NCBI RefSeq assembly: GCF_963675165.1
Contig: NC_087388.1
Location: 2,706,800-2,770,799 of the forward strand
DNA length: 64,000 nt
Origin: Halichondria panicea
Lineage: Eukaryota > Porifera > Demospongiae > Suberitida > Halichondriidae
Direction of reading: 5' to 3'
Positions within the stretch are counted from its first letter, which is position 1. The number at the start of each line of letters is the position of its first letter. A program made the translations under genes and the position numbers. Below are positions 62,101-64,000 of the stretch, piece after piece. The notes beneath the pieces were generated by a model, which saw nothing but the letters and a program-made list of their open reading frames with translations, had not been told where the DNA came from and searched no databases.

Positions 62101-63992
62101 GCCAACTGTATAGGCTGTGGACTGTCCAAATCCAAATCCTCGACTACGAACGGTCCTTGGAGGCCTTCTTCGCCTTCTAGCTCTACTCTAGCTGGGACAC
62201 AACGAAGGGGTGGAACACTCAACGATTCCACTAGCTTCACACGAACTACGGGCACACGGACCGGTGGTTTCTCCTTTGCTGTGCCTCGCTTCTTGTTCTC
62301 AACGGAGGGGTGGTAGGACACTATGCCTAGTTGACAGCAAACTCCTTCGGACAACAGCAACTGATCACTTGAGTCCATCTTTAGGTAGACCGGAGTAGCA
62401 AGAGCCTTGTCTTCGAAAACGATGTCTAACTCGAGCTTCCCATCAAGCTTAATGGGCTTGTGATCATACGTGAACGCTGCCTTGTCTACTGATTTAAGAG
62501 ATCTCTTCTTCATTCGGGTCGCTGCAGCCACTGTCTTAAATAGTTCTGCGCCCATGATAGATATATCTGCTCCTGTGTCGACTACACCATACGCTGGGAT
62601 ACCCTGCACTTCAACTAATGCACGACGAGGGTGGCTCCCCTCATAAGGAACACGTATCAACTTCACATCTGAGTCACTATCAGAATCACTGGACGTATAT
62701 AGACATGCCATAGGATCATTTCTGTCCCCAAGTGGCTTGGTCTGGATAGCCTTCAGCCTATTGCCATTGCTGTAGCTTTTGCTAGAACTCTCCTTGCTCG
62801 GTGCCTTGCAGTCTCTAACAAAATGATCAGGACTGCCACAATTATGGCAGGTCAAGGTCCTTGGTTTCATTGGTTTCATCGGGCGCCTACGGTCATCAGA
62901 GAACTTGTCACTATGGCTATAGCTATGGCTATGGCTCAAACTAGGGCTCGCCCCTTTGTCTGGGAATCTCTTCTTGGGGTTGGAGTCTGAGGTGTTCCCT
63001 TTGAGGGCGTACACCTGCCTGCGTTTGATGTCAGCAAGTCGTTTCTCCTCTTGTTTGGCAGCAATACACAACTCCTTGTACCGCTGACAACCAGACACAG
63101 AAGGGCTCCTAACAAGATTTAACAACAGACCTTCCTGTAGCTGGCTGTATAGCATTGTCTCGCGCGTCTCAGACTTCAGGTCATCTCGGCCATAGGCTAA
63201 CTGGAATTGTCTCTCCAGTCTCCTTAGGTAGTCTGCTACTGTTTCTGTCTCCTTCTGGATTGCATGTCTAAAATCCTGGGCAGCCATCACTCTTCCACCT
63301 GGGTCCATTCTCCTTGACAGTTCACTGGTGGCTGACTGGTAGCTGGACTTATCGTCTGGGCTAATCAGGTTCCACTCTTGAAGGGCCTTTCCCCTCAGAT
63401 GTCCAGCTAGCTGCATGAGCTGCTCTTCACTGGACCACCTGTTCCACGTAGCTGCTCTCTCTAGAGTCGGCAACCAGTCCTCGAACCTAGTTTCCTCGTT
63501 CTCACCGGTGAACGGGTCTACTGGTGGTGCCCTACCAGACCTACGTCTGTCGTCAACATTACGGGTTAATGTGCGACTTATTTCTGTATCGACCATTACC
63601 GGATACTCGTCTGGAGCCCTTATAGTGGGCGTGGCAGGGAATCTAACTCTCCCATCAGGCACTGGTGTGATACTGGTGTCTAGATCAAGTCTCGAAATTG
63701 GTACAGTCGGGATCGATGCTGGATTGGGGGCCCCCGGAGTTGTAATCGTCCGTTCATCAAGTGTGCGGCTCGTAAGTGCATTCAGCCTTCGCGTTAACGG
63801 CATACATTCAAACTCGCGAACCCGGGTTCTCAACAATTCAATTTCCCGATCTTTACTATCACATTCATTCACACATCTACCACACTCTTCATCTAGCATG
63901 GTCAATTGTTCACAATTTAATTTCCACATATTTTTCACTCTTTCCCTTTCATGTTTCACACAATCATTAAGACCTCTTACCTCCTCTCTCAA
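59190..63992 (-). CDS. Gag-Pol polyprotein of the Ty3/gypsy element (partial at both ends)
   Basis: One open frame of about 1,600 codons. Gag capsid-like region near residues 155-290; CCHC knuckle (CHNCGSPDHFVRDC) near 381; aspartic protease VDTGAD near 470; reverse transcriptase with YIDDIL near 916; RNase H ETDAS near 1062; HHCC zinc finger near 1300-1345 and a DDE integrase core after it (LDIMELPKTKNG..., SDRGTN, ERFNRT). Gag and Pol are fused without a shift, as in many animal gypsy elements. The first codon in the window is not necessarily the start. The frame is unbroken until 59190, so the insertion is young. Confidence 0.9.
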
Positions 63993-64000
63993 GGCCGCAC

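Larger units (their letters stand above)
58484..64000 (-). mobile_element. Ty3/gypsy LTR retrotransposon (5' part outside window)
   Basis: On - the order is gag, protease, reverse transcriptase, RNase H, integrase, then a purine-rich tract and an LTR, the order of Ty3/gypsy (Metaviridae). The 3' LTR is at 58484-58699. The 5' LTR and primer-binding site lie beyond the window. The element is inserted in POT copy 4. Confidence 0.9.

Overview
The window is nuclear DNA of an animal. Genes are split by GT-AG introns of a hundred to several thousand bases, the proteins are metazoan (a DHX38/Prp16 helicase, a Skeletor-like DM13/DOMON protein, a decayed pleckstrin-like gene), and the sequence is full of small inverted-repeat transposons. 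The expanded families of intronless POT-like transporters and of beta-helix plus multi-membrane-span proteins make a demosponge my best guess. That is inference; no species can be named.

Layout. 1-19342: the 3' part of a DHX38 (Prp16-type splicing helicase) gene on +; its first exons lie left of the window. A single-exon POT-like transporter (POT copy 1) is nested in one intron on the same strand. A single-exon gene of unknown function (563 residues) is nested antisense in another. 19343-21380: little coding content, apart from a stray 330-bp fragment of the Skeletor-like gene found 11 kb further on. 21381-28794: a rearranged, decayed duplicate of the DHX38/POT segment. It carries a one-base frameshift in the transporter, a 561-bp foldback transposon inside the Walker A exon, a large internal deletion, a pleckstrin-like gene fragment and further insertions. 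30005-43441: a secreted Skeletor-like protein (DM13-DM13-DOMON-cupredoxin-like) followed by 13 cysteine-rich single-exon repeats, some duplicated very recently. 43442-49233: no convincing gene, several inverted-repeat elements. 49234-50781: an intact POT-like paralogue (copy 3). 51558-55199: a single-exon 1213-residue protein with signal peptide, right-handed beta-helix region, Cys-rich stalk and about ten membrane spans. 56968-58483: a permuted, decayed copy of the POT/beta-helix pair, hit by a nested pair of MITEs and then cut by a Ty3/gypsy LTR retrotransposon on the - strand that fills the rest of the window.

DHX38 would act in the second catalytic step of splicing. The POT-like and beta-helix proteins are membrane proteins and the Skeletor-like protein is probably extracellular. 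Nothing suggests a shared pathway; what links the region is repeated segmental duplication and transposon activity. The most interesting signals are three tiny perfect hairpin insertions with 9-bp target duplications, a dispersed repeat carrying the NRF-1-like palindrome TGCGCATGCGCA, a 561-bp element with 136-bp identical arms, the nested insertion series in POT copy 4, and the exon-duplicating array of the Skeletor-like gene.
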